The notes beneath the pieces are model-generated. The model searched no databases. It was not told where the DNA came from and worked only from the letters and a program-made list of their open reading frames with translations. A stretch of DNA of 64,000 nucleotides from Coccinella septempunctata. Its lineage: Eukaryota; Arthropoda; Insecta; Coleoptera; Coccinellidae. Both the position numbers and the translations under genes were made by a program. Shown piece by piece: positions 23,863 through 34,287 of the stretch; the first letter of the stretch is position 1, and each line of letters begins with the position of its first letter. The stretch lies in assembly GCF_907165205.1 (NCBI RefSeq), contig NC_058189.1, positions 39,520,270-39,584,269 on the forward strand, given 5' to 3'.

Positions 23863-24618
23863 TCACATGAAATTTTGTGGGGAATTCTGCTGGTTAAGAG
23901 TGTTGAATTGAGCAAAGTCAAAACGTCGAAAGCCTACTCCTTTAGGCCAGAAATTTGCTTGATATAATTGATCTTTAAAGGAGAAAGGTGCTTCCACCAT
24001 AAAACATTTCTTGTGGGGGGTTTTGGAGGGTAGTTCTTTCACCGTATATTCTTCTTCCTTGTTTAGTTTCTCCTCTAGGTAGTTTTTTATGTGTGTATGT
24101 TCTACATCGGGTAATACCCTGTATACATACATCCATACTTTAGGTAGGCTTCCTCGGAAACCGTGACTGTTTATCTCACCTTGTCCGATTGTTTTCTTGC
24201 GATTCTGGCGCTTTTGCTTTCTCCTCTGCACCGTCTGAAAATTATCAATATCTGTAATGTCCGCATTGTTAACTTCTTTATGGTGAATGGGTGGAACGGG
24301 TGAATGGTGAATGTTTATTGTATTATTCACACTTGTTGATTCCTTGTCAGCTGTTTCCTTATCAAGAGAATTCCCATCTGCATTTGTGATTTGTTTTGTA
24401 AGTTTTTGTGTGACATTTGATACGTTTAAATTGTTGATCTCATTTTTTCGGTTGTCTTCATTTTGAGTAACGTTCGTTTTGATTCCCTTTGATTGTGCCT
24501 TCCTGTACTGAACTTGGTTTAGTGGTATTTCACTGGTTCCGCTGTTGCTTAGATTGGATTCGCTTGAGATTCCTCCTGTGTTAATTTCTGTCTTTAATTT
24601 TTGAATTTCATTCGACAT
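23863..24618 (-). pseudogene. LINE ORF1 protein, 5'-truncated
   Basis: About 250 codons without an internal stop. The N-terminal part is polar and Asn/Ser/Thr-rich; a basic segment (QRRKQKRQNRKK) follows, then a C-terminal folded block (KVWMYVYRVLPDVEHTHIK...) that resembles the RNA-binding region of Jockey/CR1-group ORF1 proteins. The first codons of the open frame (MNSLHF) come from host P-element sequence across the junction; LINE-derived sequence begins with MSNEIQKLK. Its role in the family is nucleic acid binding and RNP formation. Confidence 0.6.
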
Positions 24619-24867
24619 AAAATGAAGGCTGTTCATTTCAAATTGACGCTTGAATTCCCACCCCTTATCGATAGACGCTGCAATCGCAGCGACACCTATC
24701 CTATGTTTCCCGTTTTCGGGGACACATTATTAGTTCGTCGATCGTTCTCCTTCTCTCTACTCTCCATAATACCTACTCACGTAAACGTCAACTAGGTATT
24801 TCACTTGACATCAATTCCATTCCTTTATTTAACATAATAAAAATGAAATATATAATTTCGCATTTAT

Positions 24868-25957
24868 TCATTTACAAATATCAACAAAACAATCATTGAA
24901 AATAAAGGAAGGTATTGAATTTATAGATAAGTCAATGTTTTGGTCGGTCGTTCCTATTTGATTTAGATTTCCAATTTGGAATTCAGTTGTTGCTTTTTGT
25001 ATCGAGGTTGATATTTTCTGAACTGTGTCTAATTTCTTCCTCATTGAATCTTCTATGTATTCTTCGGTAAACATCGTGGATTTCCAGCCCCCGTGTCGCT
25101 TCAGTGTTGTTGTGTCTCCACCACCATCGACGACTATGTTTGCCGAAGATCTGCGGAAGCTATGTCCAGAATATTCATTGCAATTAGGTAGCTTCAGAAA
25201 CTCAGCTATTTGCTTTGCCATTTTACTTAATTTGTTTATACCAATCCTTTGTGAAGTGCATTTTCCATTTTGATTATTCAAAATAATAAAAATACATCTA
25301 CGTCTATGTATTTTTTACAAATCGGGTAAAAATCCTACTTTATAGTGAATTTTCTACTGATTTTTGTTTTGATGTTGGGCACGTTTACCAAGAAAGCTGA
25401 TCCTGTAGTTTCATGTAATACAATTCATTTGCTCGGCATGCACCCATAACACCCATTATCATTGTAACCTAATAATAAAATAATATTTCATGAATATAAA
25501 TCGAACGACTCCTTCAATAGAGCCAGTTTTTTACCTTCATTGCAAGATACTTTTCATCATATGCTTCAGAAATAAATTTATCGATTTCTTGGCAAGAAAA
25601 TACTCTAGCTTTTTTCGTCCGAAAACCTTCTGATTTCCTTTTCGAAAGTGGACCCAGTTTTTTATAATTTTCGATATGGATGCCTTCATTTATGTTGAGA
25701 GTAGTCTTCAGCATGGAATAATGGGTCCATAATGTTGATGGTTTATAGTTAGCTGATAATTTCGAGAAATATGCCAATAAAACTGCCTCAGAAAATGATT
25801 GGATTTTATTCGCTGCTATCTAGTCCATAAAATTGTTCAACACTTTCAGGTAGATATTTCTTGATTTTTCCGGCAATAGATTCAATGTTTTAATTTTTGC
25901 AACAACTCTTATTTCCGGTGGAGTATACAACATTTCTTCATCACTTTCGATTTCCAT
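24868..25957 (-). pseudogene. Crypton-type tyrosine recombinase, decayed
   Basis: The frame starts at the ATG at 25957 (MEIESDEEM), with a SAM-like N-terminal DNA-binding domain (LPEKSRNIY; YKPSTLWTHYSMLK; FSCQEIDKF). A TAG near 25824 replaces a codon in it. A 66-bp intron (25534-25469, GTAA...TTATTAG) interrupts before VTMIMGVMGACRANEL, which holds the first catalytic Arg. A stop near 25345 and a frameshift near 25290 precede the C-terminal part: GHSFRRSS (catalytic H-x-x-R), KRHGGWK and TEEYIEDS with the nucleophilic Tyr. The catalytic residues survive but the gene is broken. Crypton elements encode only this recombinase and move by DNA recombination. A domesticated host relative is unlikely because of the stops. 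Confidence 0.75.
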
Positions 25958-26079
25958 GATGAATTCAAGAACAATTACAATTTATGAGACGCAATTTTTT
26001 TCACTACAGATGTTTCAAATATTTTTCAATCTTTCAAACTAAATCGAATATAAAACATCCTAGAAAACACATCATATGG
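25958..26079. other. Short AT-rich gap
   Basis: Nothing is recognised in this stretch. It may be the 5' end of the Crypton element, whose limits I cannot define. Confidence 0.3.
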
Positions 26080-26164
26080 ATCTAGTCTCACTTCGCCAGG
26101 TCGGTGTGGGGTGAAAGTCCTTGCCTTCCACGGGGTGGTCTCGGGTTCGAATCCCAGACGAGAT
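26080..26164 (+). ncRNA. tRNA-like sequence (Gly-like), tRNA pseudogene or SINE head
   Basis: A GC-richer 85-base island contains a good pol III B box (GGTTCGAATCC, about 26144-26154) and an A-box-like CGCCAGGTCGGT (about 26095-26106). An anticodon arm CCTTG-CCTTCCA-CGGGG would give a Gly TCC anticodon, and ATCTAGT/ACGAGAT can form a 7-bp acceptor stem with one mismatch. The D-arm region is too long and one T-stem pair is lost, so a functional tRNA is unlikely. Confidence 0.4.
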
Positions 26165-26745
26165 TTATTCGATGAAAAGTTTTATAGCATTTATTTCAAA
26201 CCGTTTGATAGACTTCAACCTGTTGAATAATGATTTCAACACCTATTATACACGGGTTGTAATATGACCATCATAATGCTTCTGAAAGCTCATCAGTAAG
26301 GTACGGATTATAGGGTAGTCGTGGACAAATTAGTTTTTGTGACATTCTCGTTATCGTTCATGTAGAAATCATCATTGCTTTTCATCTCGGAGTTGGAAAA
26401 AGTAAAATATTTTTCATCGTCCATCAAAATCATTTTTCTGACGAAATGCACTCGCCTCAATATCTCGGAATTCCTACTAACTGAATCTCTGTGAATTTTG
26501 GAGCCTTCCTCCTTTCCCAGGAGACAATATTCTTTTACTTAATAGGTTCCTAAAGACAGTTGTCTTTAGATCTTCTGGCCAATTTTGCTGGGAGACCCCA
26601 ACTGTGTGTTTAGCTGCTTCAATCAATCTTTCTTCTCTTAATTGGTTGAAAACCCGCAGCCGACTGCATTTAGGCATGTTTACACATTTTTTGATTATAA
26701 ATTGTCGTTTTGCTTATGTTGATTTCGTTTTGGCATTCGCCCAAC
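26165..26745. other. Intergenic, nothing recognised
   Basis: AT-rich sequence. The minus-strand ORF at 26477-26677 has no identifiable domain. Confidence 0.35.
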
Positions 26746-27960
26746 TATACTTCATTCACTTTTATTTTAGCAGTCGGTTGGCCATGGAAATTTGACACAT
26801 TTCACTCTGTATAGTACGAAAATGTGGGGTTATGAAGCTTGTCAAAACATTTTTGGGTTTTAAATCAACGCTATGTTGCCCGTTCTAAGTAAAAGTTTCT
26901 GTTATTACTTATTTTATCGCAATGTCGAATCTCTTCGGAAAATATGTGACGAACATAACTGAAGTTTATACAAACTGATTGAAGTCATACCAAATCCAGT
27001 TGTTTGCATGAAAAATACAAGAGATCAGTATAATATCATAATATGCACAAGCTTGAGGAGAGTTCATGTTCGTTATCTTCTTTGGCTTACATCATTTGTA
27101 GATTTCAAAAATATTAACTCGAAGATGAAATGCATATGATGCAGTGGTTGGGAATGGGTATCTCCCGAAAGAATTAACAGATAATTACAAGAATGTTAAA
27201 TTCTTCAACAAAAATCATCTTGCATCAATCTAAGTAAAAGGAATTGAAGGAAGTTTCAAGTTAAGATGAACTTCACCTTTGAACAAAAATTTCACATGAA
27301 TAAACAAGTAACAGGGCAACTTGCGCGTATTTGTGGCTATTCATCTGAATACATTGATGTAATAATAATAATTATAGGTATTTATTAGTTCCTTTAGACA
27401 TTTACATTGTATAGGACAAGTTAAATGAAAAATAGAAAAATCCATTTTGGGGAACTTATTCTCCGATGACATTTATCGAAAATCCTGAAGTAAACTTTTC
27501 GCATTTATTCACTCAAACATAAAATTCTCAAATGCCACCACTTTTTTGGGTCTCCCAATAGAAGGAAATTCTTTGTCATCCTCTTCATTCACAATCTTTC
27601 TGATTGTGGAAATATCCAGCTGAAATATATGTCGTTTAGATTCAGATGAAACATTTTATGAATTCTCTTACATTGAATATGTTCGCTATCGTCTGACGTA
27701 TTGTGGATTTTAGAATATCGGGGTTACCTCTACTATTTGAATGAGCGGACCTGAATTCTAAATAGCACTTCCTGAAACCCTGTCTCTTTTTTCAATCACT
27801 TTCGGCATTTTCGTAATAAGAATTGATATTAGTTGTGGCAACGGCGTTATGACATTAACGACATTTCATGAGTGCCAACCTAACTTCGTAATAGTTACAA
27901 AAACTTGAGAAAGTTATTTCATGGCCAACTGACTGCTAAAATAAATTTGAATGAAGTATA
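26746..27960 (-). mobile_element. DNA element, family with GCARTCRGTTGGCCATG ends, longest copy
   Basis: Inverted ends, TATACTTCATTCAC plus TTATTTTAGCAGTC at 26746-26790 and the inverse at 27915-27960, enclose 1.2 kb. Relatives lie at 56861-57416 (both ends) and 59341-59612 (one end). It encodes one small two-exon protein on the minus strand. The N-terminal protein motifs suggest a Tc1/mariner or other HTH-DDE transposon with the catalytic part lost. Confidence 0.7.
27509..27808 (-). pseudogene. Small helix-turn-helix ORF of the 26746-27960 element
   Basis: The frame starts at the ATG at 27808 (MPKVIEK); a 1-base deletion near 27787 shifts it, after which it reads GFRKCYLEFRSAHSN and TIRQTIANIFN. 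A 52-bp GT-AG intron (27671-27620) is spliced in phase 0 to LDISTIRKIVNEEDDKEFPSIGRPKK. The sequence ends at a TGA at 27511-27509. The second part looks like an HTH followed by a GRPKK AT-hook-like motif, as at the N-terminus of Tc1-type transposases. The catalytic domain is absent. The copy at 56861 preserves the same blocks with further mutations. Confidence 0.5.
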
Positions 27961-28571
27961 GATAATAAACACTTCTAAGAAGATTAATTTTATGAGACAT
28001 TTTGCAGAGCAGAAACCAAACCTTTTGCTTTGTTTATTCAAATGACATTACAGGTGATTTCATTTTCCTGATCTATACTTTATTGAATGCATTTTTTCAC
28101 TTTTTCAAACCAGGTGAATTTTTTCCCAAAACTTTCGGACCATACGTTAGGTAATTTAAAACTGCATTAATTCTTTTCTTTCTCCTCATCATTTTTCCGA
28201 ACTGACTGTGAGACTAAAATTTTAAACAGAAAATGGTCTCAAAACGAATGGGTTGGACATGTTGCTGACGAATTCGTTGTCAGATTTTCTTTTCGGCCGT
28301 GAACACTAGGAATTCCAAAGAAAAGAGCTAGAGTTTTGAAATTTTCAAGGTAAGGGTCTGAATGAATCGGGTTAATTCGACTATAGGCATCTGGACATAA
28401 ACTTTCCAATACCTGAAATTCAAGTACTTATGAAGTATGTACCAATACGATACGCAGAATTTGATAGAGATAGAGATCTCATCACAAAAAAATAAATAAA
28501 TCTGTATCTCGGAAATTATATACCAGATGACGTTTAATTTATTCGAACCTTCAAAACTGATTATAAGAGGG
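27961..28571. other. Intergenic, nothing recognised
   Basis: Low-complexity AT-rich sequence without a supported gene or repeat. Confidence 0.35.
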
Positions 28572-29129
28572 TGTAACAGGTTCGCCAGTTAGGGGTTATC
28601 GAAGGTGGTAGCGATAACAAGTACTTTAAAACCGAATTAATTACAATAATCTAAATTACAGTGAACCATACAATGATCTCCAAGTCAAGAAATATATACA
28701 GCTGATGACCAAGTTCAAAATGAGGAAAACAGAAATGAAACACTTAATCTGTCACGGTGGTTAGAAATTCAAAATCAACACAGTGAAAGTAATGAACTAA
28801 ACAATATTCAAATTAACTAGACTCAGTCAGAATATCAGGTATAAAAAAAAAACAGTAATCAACAGCGGTCACTATGATTCCTTCTGAGACAATAAAGGAT
28901 GTACCGGCTTATACAAAATATACAGTAACCGGGTGTCTCAGAAAGATCCTGTAATTGGTTAGTTCAGAAATGGGTTTGATCCCGAGCACTCTCAGTGGTT
29001 TTCAGTGTAAGGACATTGTATAAAGACCACATGGTCCTTATAGAATGGTACAGGCCGATCAGAATTGAAACTATTCAATGAACGGGACGGGGTTGATTCA
29101 GGTGAAACAAAATGCAACAATTTACAGGA

Positions 29130-29435
29130 TAACGGGGTAGTTTATAGTGGTTTCTCCGTGGCAACCGTGGGTATACACGCCAAGCATTACTAGCGGAAAG
29201 ACTTTGAGACCTCTGCCGATTTGTCTTGGTTGACCAGAGAGCCAGGCGACAGAAGTCTGCGGTAAACGGAAAAAGAAAAACGAAACACAACAGGGGTAGG
29301 ACGGGGTAGGCTAATGTGGTCTTTCCGTGGAAACCGTGGGTGTACACGCCAAGCATTACCAGTGGAAAGACTTCGAGACTTCCGTCGATTGGTCTTGGTT
29401 CACCAGAGAGCCAAGCGACAGAAGTCTGCATTATA
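29130..29435. repeat. Tandem duplication, 170-bp unit
   Basis: Two copies with a 170-bp offset (for example GTGGT at 29146 and 29316). Each contains CCGTGGG, ACACGCCAAGCATTAC and GAAGTCTGC. The second copy lacks the tail of the first. It lies in the candidate solo LTR. Confidence 0.8.
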
Positions 29436-29499
29436 GGGGGATTAACAATAAGGATTTAAACAATTAATCAAATAAAAGAATGCAACTGTGAATCACTAA

Positions 29500-29624
29500 C
29501 GTCCGGTTTCATAATCAAATTTAAAATCACTTTAAGCTTAAAGCTTCCTTTACTGTCATTTTTAGTAGGGTTAAAGGAAGCTTTAAAGTTAAAGCGGCTT
29601 TAGGTTTGATAATGAAACCGGCCG
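29500..29624. mobile_element. MITE with TAA target duplication (125 bp)
   Basis: The whole element is an imperfect hairpin. The ends read CGTCCGGTTTCATAATCAAA and, on the opposite strand, CGGCCGGTTTCATTATCAAA. TAA flanks both sides (29497-29499 and 29625-29627), as in PIF/Harbinger-derived MITEs. It is nested in the candidate solo LTR. Confidence 0.75.
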
Positions 29625-30319
29625 TAAGTATGCGGTATCAAGAAAAAAACTTACGGTTTGCTCCGGTACGATCATACCACCAATAAAAGAAAAGAAAAAC
29701 GGATAGCAGGATTCTCGAATTTTAATCACAAACGGATCGAGAACTAATAATCGAATGACTGATCAAAAACTCAAAATTAAGAGTCAATGCCGAATGTAGA
29801 GTGAATGACTGTCGAACAAAAATTTATGAATAACTGAATTACTACAGAATAAGGAATAATGAAAGACTACCGAATCATGAATGACGTTCGTCTAGTGGTG
29901 CGGCCCACATGTGGGCATCCAAAAATTCGGTATTCTCGAATATTCTCCCCAGAAGAAATATTCTTGGTGGCGGTTATCTCTTTATCGGTAAAAGAAATTA
30001 TCGGTATCTGTAATCCACGTTGTTTTATGCTGGATCCATCAAATCAAAGGTGTTTTTTTGGACGGAAAACAACGCGGAATGCAAAAAGGCACTTTTTGTT
30101 TGTTTTGGATTATTACACGGCGGATTACTGATGGAAATTTCAATTCTACGGAATTTGAATTTATTAATCAGGATTCTGAAACATATTTCTAAAATGAATA
30201 TCTAAATAAAAAACGGAAATCTCCATCAGACGGAGTTGCATTGCTTCAACTGGAAAATTCAGGGAAACGTACATAAAACGAGGCTTGATTTTTATATAAA
30301 ACAATCAAGTATCGTTACA

Positions 30320-31555
30320 AGGGAAGTAGGTACTTATTTTCGAGTTGATTGGACCTGCAATACAACATGTGGAAAATAATTTCTTCATTGGGCAGCCAGT
30401 GTTAGGCGGGGTGGATTTTCGCTTCGATTATGATTTCGAACCAGCGTGAAAAACCTTCTGACTTCACGTTAGTGCTTTAGGAACTAATTCTTTTTGACTA
30501 ATCAGTTAATTTTTCAGAAACCTCAATCCCATGTGCGAGCAATATGCTCCTTCCTTTTATTCTATATTCCAAGTAGGTGTGTGGTGTGTCATTTGAAATG
30601 AGAAAGTAGTAGGTTGTTTCCGGCATAACCTAAAGCTGCAGGGATCCCAAGACATTTATGCTAGAAATTTCATTTTTGAAAATCCCAAATAGTAAATTTT
30701 CAGCACAAAATTATGATCAGTTTTCCATAACATAGGTCATCATGGTGAATCCCTTATACAGAGTGAGTCTGTGACTCGTACAAATAGGTATTTTAACTGT
30801 AGATTCTCGAGGCGATTCTGACCTGATAAAAATATATGACCATTTTAAGTTTTCGTAATAAGCAGTGCCACCCCTGGAAAACAAAATTATTTCTTCAGAA
30901 TAACTAGGTAAATCTCTGACACTACACTTTGGTCTTTGGTCAAAGTACCCAATTTTTCGAATTTCACAGTAATTGATCGCAAATGAGTTTGCGATCAACT
31001 TCAGATGACCTATAGATATTGAGCAACTGAACAAGTGAAAATGCTCTTACCTACCCTAACTGGGTGAAGTCGAAACTCAGATGAATCTCCACTGGTCTGG
31101 TATCAGAAAGGGGGTTCCTAAGGGAAGGGAAACACGGAACCAACCCTCCTTCTGCACTTAGCTCCGTGGCACGATAAATGCAGGATACACAGCACTAAAG
31201 TTCCTCAATATTACTTTTATTCACTCAATATAGAGAGATGAGAGATGGTGTGATAATTTCGGCGATTTATAAGAAGATTACTTAGGTTTTCGAAAGAAGG
31301 ATTTCGGCGCGTCCGGCGATGATACGAATTGTCGTGATTGACAGACGGCAAGGTTCTTCTTTCTACCGCATTACGTCGACGCCTGACAAACCGGAGTCAG
31401 GCAACCCAACTCACGATCGAACACACAGATATGTTATATTTTTGAATATCAAGTTACCCAGAAATGGCGCACTATACGAGAAAATATGAGCAATACTTTT
31501 ATTTTACGAAACATTAAAATATTCAAGTTATGTTTACGACCTTTTATCGAAGAAG
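30320..31555. other. Intergenic with a dispersed repeat
   Basis: About 30720-30965 shares blocks such as CCATTTT, CAGAATAACTAG and TGACACTACAC with about 40900-41160, which marks an old interspersed repeat. About 31050-31440 is GC-richer and unassigned. Confidence 0.45.
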
Positions 31556-31835
31556 AAATGACAGGTTTTGAGGTCTGATTATAAAGAATAGCAATTATGT
31601 ATAGGCCGACGTTTTATTTATTTTTATAAAAATCCTCAGGACACTTTAAGAGACAGCAGGGAGAACTTGGTGTTATGACTCAATTAAAACATGACTGTTG
31701 TAGGTATAATAACAATTAACCAAAAATGAAATACAATTTGAAAAACAAGCATGAACAACGGACGTTGAAGTTCAAAAATGAACTAAAATATGTAGGTCAA
31801 CAAAATATGACGTGTATAGAAAATAAAATTTTGAT

Positions 31836-32771
31836 GTATTTTCAAAGACCTTATTTAAATTTGATAACTGTTGAGAGGGTCCTTGTTGGTCTGGATTGAA
31901 GAGACTCAATTTAACAAAATGCCGACGTTTCGATTTATTTAAAATCGTCTTCAGTGCTCTACAATAGATGGTACATATTAAGACGCTATTTAAAGAGGGT
32001 AGCAATACAAATCAACAAGAAATATATTGGAACAATTTGGAAGAAAACATATATAAAAAGTTTTGTATACGAACAAACCACTAAAGCAAGCAAACATTAA
32101 TGAAGGGTAAGGGAAAAAAAAGATCTAAAAAATTAACAACTTGGTTACATATATATAAATATAAAAAGAGTATTTATTATTGACCCTTCAATAAAATAAA
32201 TTGAAGCTACTCACATTGCCAGTTGGTCTCTATTGTCTTCAGTAATAAATAATTGAGGGATGTTATGATAACAGGCATACTACGGAATTTGACTCGAATT
32301 AGTCAGAAATGAAAATGAAATACATTCAATCATTCCATGTAACAATCTTTTTTTCAAATGTATTTGCTGGTTTGGCAAGGAAGCTTGTTCTTCTTCTTCT
32401 TCTTCTCGTTCGCGTCTTTTTCGACGCTTGGGCTCGACCGTTAGTCATGTGCCCAGTCTCAAATTATGTACATGGAAAAGGGTACTAGCGTAAGATGTAT
32501 TCTCTGGTTTCGGTTTGCTCTGTCATCCCCAGCCCTCAGACAAAGGTTTGACAAATGGTGTATAGGAAGGTTCTTAAAACAAATCTGAATCGGAGTTTGA
32601 TTATCACACGTGAGAAGTAAGATAGGGTCTCAAAAAGAAAAAAAAATATTGAATTCATACTTTTATTTTTGATGCTTTGAGGAAGTCACAGATTACGTTC
32701 ACTACTTCTAAAGAAGGGCTGAAAATAACGTCATATATGTTGAGTGGATGTGGAAATAATTCCGTAGCTAC
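31836..32771. other. Repeat-rich spacer
   Basis: It contains a GCCGACGTTTCGATTTA / TCGTCTTCAG block at about 31920-31960 of a type common in retroelement-linked repeats, and a CTT microsatellite near 32386-32405. No gene is supported. Confidence 0.35.
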
Positions 32772-34176
32772 TTATTTGTTGTAAAGGAGGGAGCAATTTT
32801 CCTTATTCAGTTCACAGTTCCAAAAAAGGTGACTTAAATCCCCGTATTCGCCGCAAGGACAGTTGCCGTCCTTATGTACCCTGTTTTTTTTTAAGTGTGC
32901 TGGCGACGAGTTATGTCCCGATCTTAATCTAGTGATTGAGGATAAAGCACTTCTTGGGATGTCAGCATTTAGAAATTCGTTTTTTGGTTTTTTATCTTGT
33001 TTTATTCGACTTCTCACATTTGATACGTTCTGGACTTAAGTTTACCAATCTCCTGCCAATCTCTATACCATTCTATTTTTGGTATTTTATTTTGTTTTAT
33101 TCGATTTCTCATATTTGTATACGTTCTGCCCTTAAGTTTACCAATCTCCTGCCAATCTCTATACCATTCTATCATTATTTCTTCCTTTATTTTACTTATT
33201 ATGTCCCTGTGTGTGGTTTTTATTGTAATTATTGGTTTTTTCCTTCCCTCGTTAGCTAACTTATCAGCCATTTCGTTACCCCCAATTCCTGAATGGTCAA
33301 GTATCCCTATGTACGTTATATCTAGATTTAGTTCGTTAGCTTGTTTAATCTGTTTTCTCAATTTCACAATAATATGATTCAAGTCCGAGTTAATTCTCTA
33401 ATTTTTCAGCATTGTTAGTGAACTTTGAGAGTCGGTGAATATTGTTGCGTTTTGGATGTTGTTTTCAATGATAAATGTGAACGCTTTAAAATTGCAAATA
33501 TTTCAGCAGAAAATATAGACCAGTATCCAGGCAATCCAACACTATAGTTAATATTTATACTTTCGTAAAAAACACCCACTCCTACTGATTTCGATTGTAG
33601 GTTTTTCGAGGCATCAGTGTAGAAGGCAATAGTATTGTTTGAGAGATTTTTTTCGCAGAAATCGCGGAATTTATTTGGAGTGGAGATATCACCCTTGAGA
33701 AATGGTGGGATTAAAATTTTTGGTTTGAGTAGTTGATCTGGAAGGTCTACATAGTATATGGGGAGGTGATTTTTCCTGTACATATTTTCAACTTCTGAGG
33801 TTGTCTTTTCATACGCTTGTAGAAAGGGGGGTTTAGTTCGATACTGCCAGAAACCTTTCATGATACTTAATTTCTCGATAGATTTTATTACTGGGTTTTT
33901 GATAATTCTAGAGCCTTTTATTAAGAACTTAGATGCCAGTATGAGCCTTCTTTTGTTTAATGCTATTTCACCTGTTTCCGCTAAGATTATATTGGTGGGT
34001 GTTGATCTCATCAATTCCATAGATAATCTTAGGGCATGGAGTTGTGCACTATCTAATTTCTTAAGCGTGGTTTTAGAACAGGTTCCGTATAGTATAGATC
34101 CAAAATCAAGATGAGGACGAATTAGGGCTTTATAAATTTTCAATAATGTGTTTTGTTTCACCGTGTGAATTTTCAT
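32772..34176 (-). pseudogene. RT thumb and RNase H of I-type LINE
   Basis: The first block (34176-33415) starts in the RT thumb (LIRPHLDFGSILYG) and runs into RNase H (FYTDASK, VGVGVFYE). After a break, ILDHSGIGGNEMADKLANEG (about 33290) gives the second RNase H motif. The C-terminal Zn block ITRLRSGH...CPCGEYGDLSHLFWNC (about 32930-32810) ends the protein. No RT catalytic YxDD is present. Confidence 0.7.
32989..33180. repeat. In-frame 96-bp tandem duplication in LINE ORF
   Basis: Two copies offset by 96 bp (TTTACCAATC at 33041 and 33137) duplicate 32 codons around IEWYRDWQEIGKL between the RNase H and the C-terminal Zn block. The length keeps the frame. Confidence 0.8.
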
Positions 34177-34287
34177 CGAAGTCTGAAATTAATGTATGGT
34201 TTCTACTGTCTAAGTTTGAGAAGTCAATTATTTCCATCTGGTTGTCCGTGGGTTTCTCTAGTTGTGGTGAAGTAACGTATTCATTTA

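Larger units (their letters stand above)
18240..24617 (-). mobile_element. Jockey/CR1-type LINE, interrupted by another LINE
   Basis: Two ORFs run on the minus strand: ORF1 at 24617-23863 and ORF2 (endonuclease plus RT) from about 23770 to 18327, split by the insertion at 19210-21837. The 5' end abuts P-like element sequence within a few bases of 24617, so the copy is truncated at or near the start of ORF1. The 3' end lies beside the TAA-rich junction with the Dong element. Several frameshifts and stops show it is dead. Confidence 0.8.
12577..24768 (+). mobile_element. P-like element with 8-bp target duplication, filled by nested insertions
   Basis: Perfect 30-bp inverted termini lie at 12577-12606 and 24739-24768, both starting TATGGAGAGTAGAGAG read inward. 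They are flanked by direct 8-bp repeats ATACCTAC at 12569-12576 and 24769-24776. An 8-bp duplication, terminal repeats of about 30 bp and an internal THAP domain are the features of the P superfamily; hAT elements share the 8-bp duplication. Own sequence is only 12577-13095, 13788-14183 and about 24617-24768 (about 1.07 kb), so it was already non-autonomous. The rest is nested: a PIF/Harbinger derivative, a Dong-type retrotransposon, and a LINE that is itself split by another LINE. The copy at 10995-11950 runs uninterrupted across each insertion point. Confidence 0.8.
28572..30319. mobile_element. Candidate solo LTR (1.75 kb)
   Basis: The block begins TGTAACAGG and ends TCGTTACA, giving TG...CA ends with a 6-bp inverted repeat. 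It is flanked by the 4-bp direct repeat AGGG (28568-28571 and 30320-30323). No gag or pol coding sequence is present inside or next to it. TG...CA ends plus a 4-5 bp duplication are the marks of an LTR left after recombination between the two LTRs. It holds a 170-bp tandem repeat and a small MITE. The 4-bp duplication could be chance, so this is a candidate. Confidence 0.55.

Noticed and set aside
14164..24638. The Dong element and the LINE as one composite element
   Set aside because: They have opposite orientation, different clades and separate ends; adjacency is better explained by separate insertions at a TAA tract.
26080..26164. Functional tRNA-Gly gene
   Set aside because: The A and B boxes are good, but the D-arm region is too long and the T stem has a mismatch; kept only as tRNA-like.
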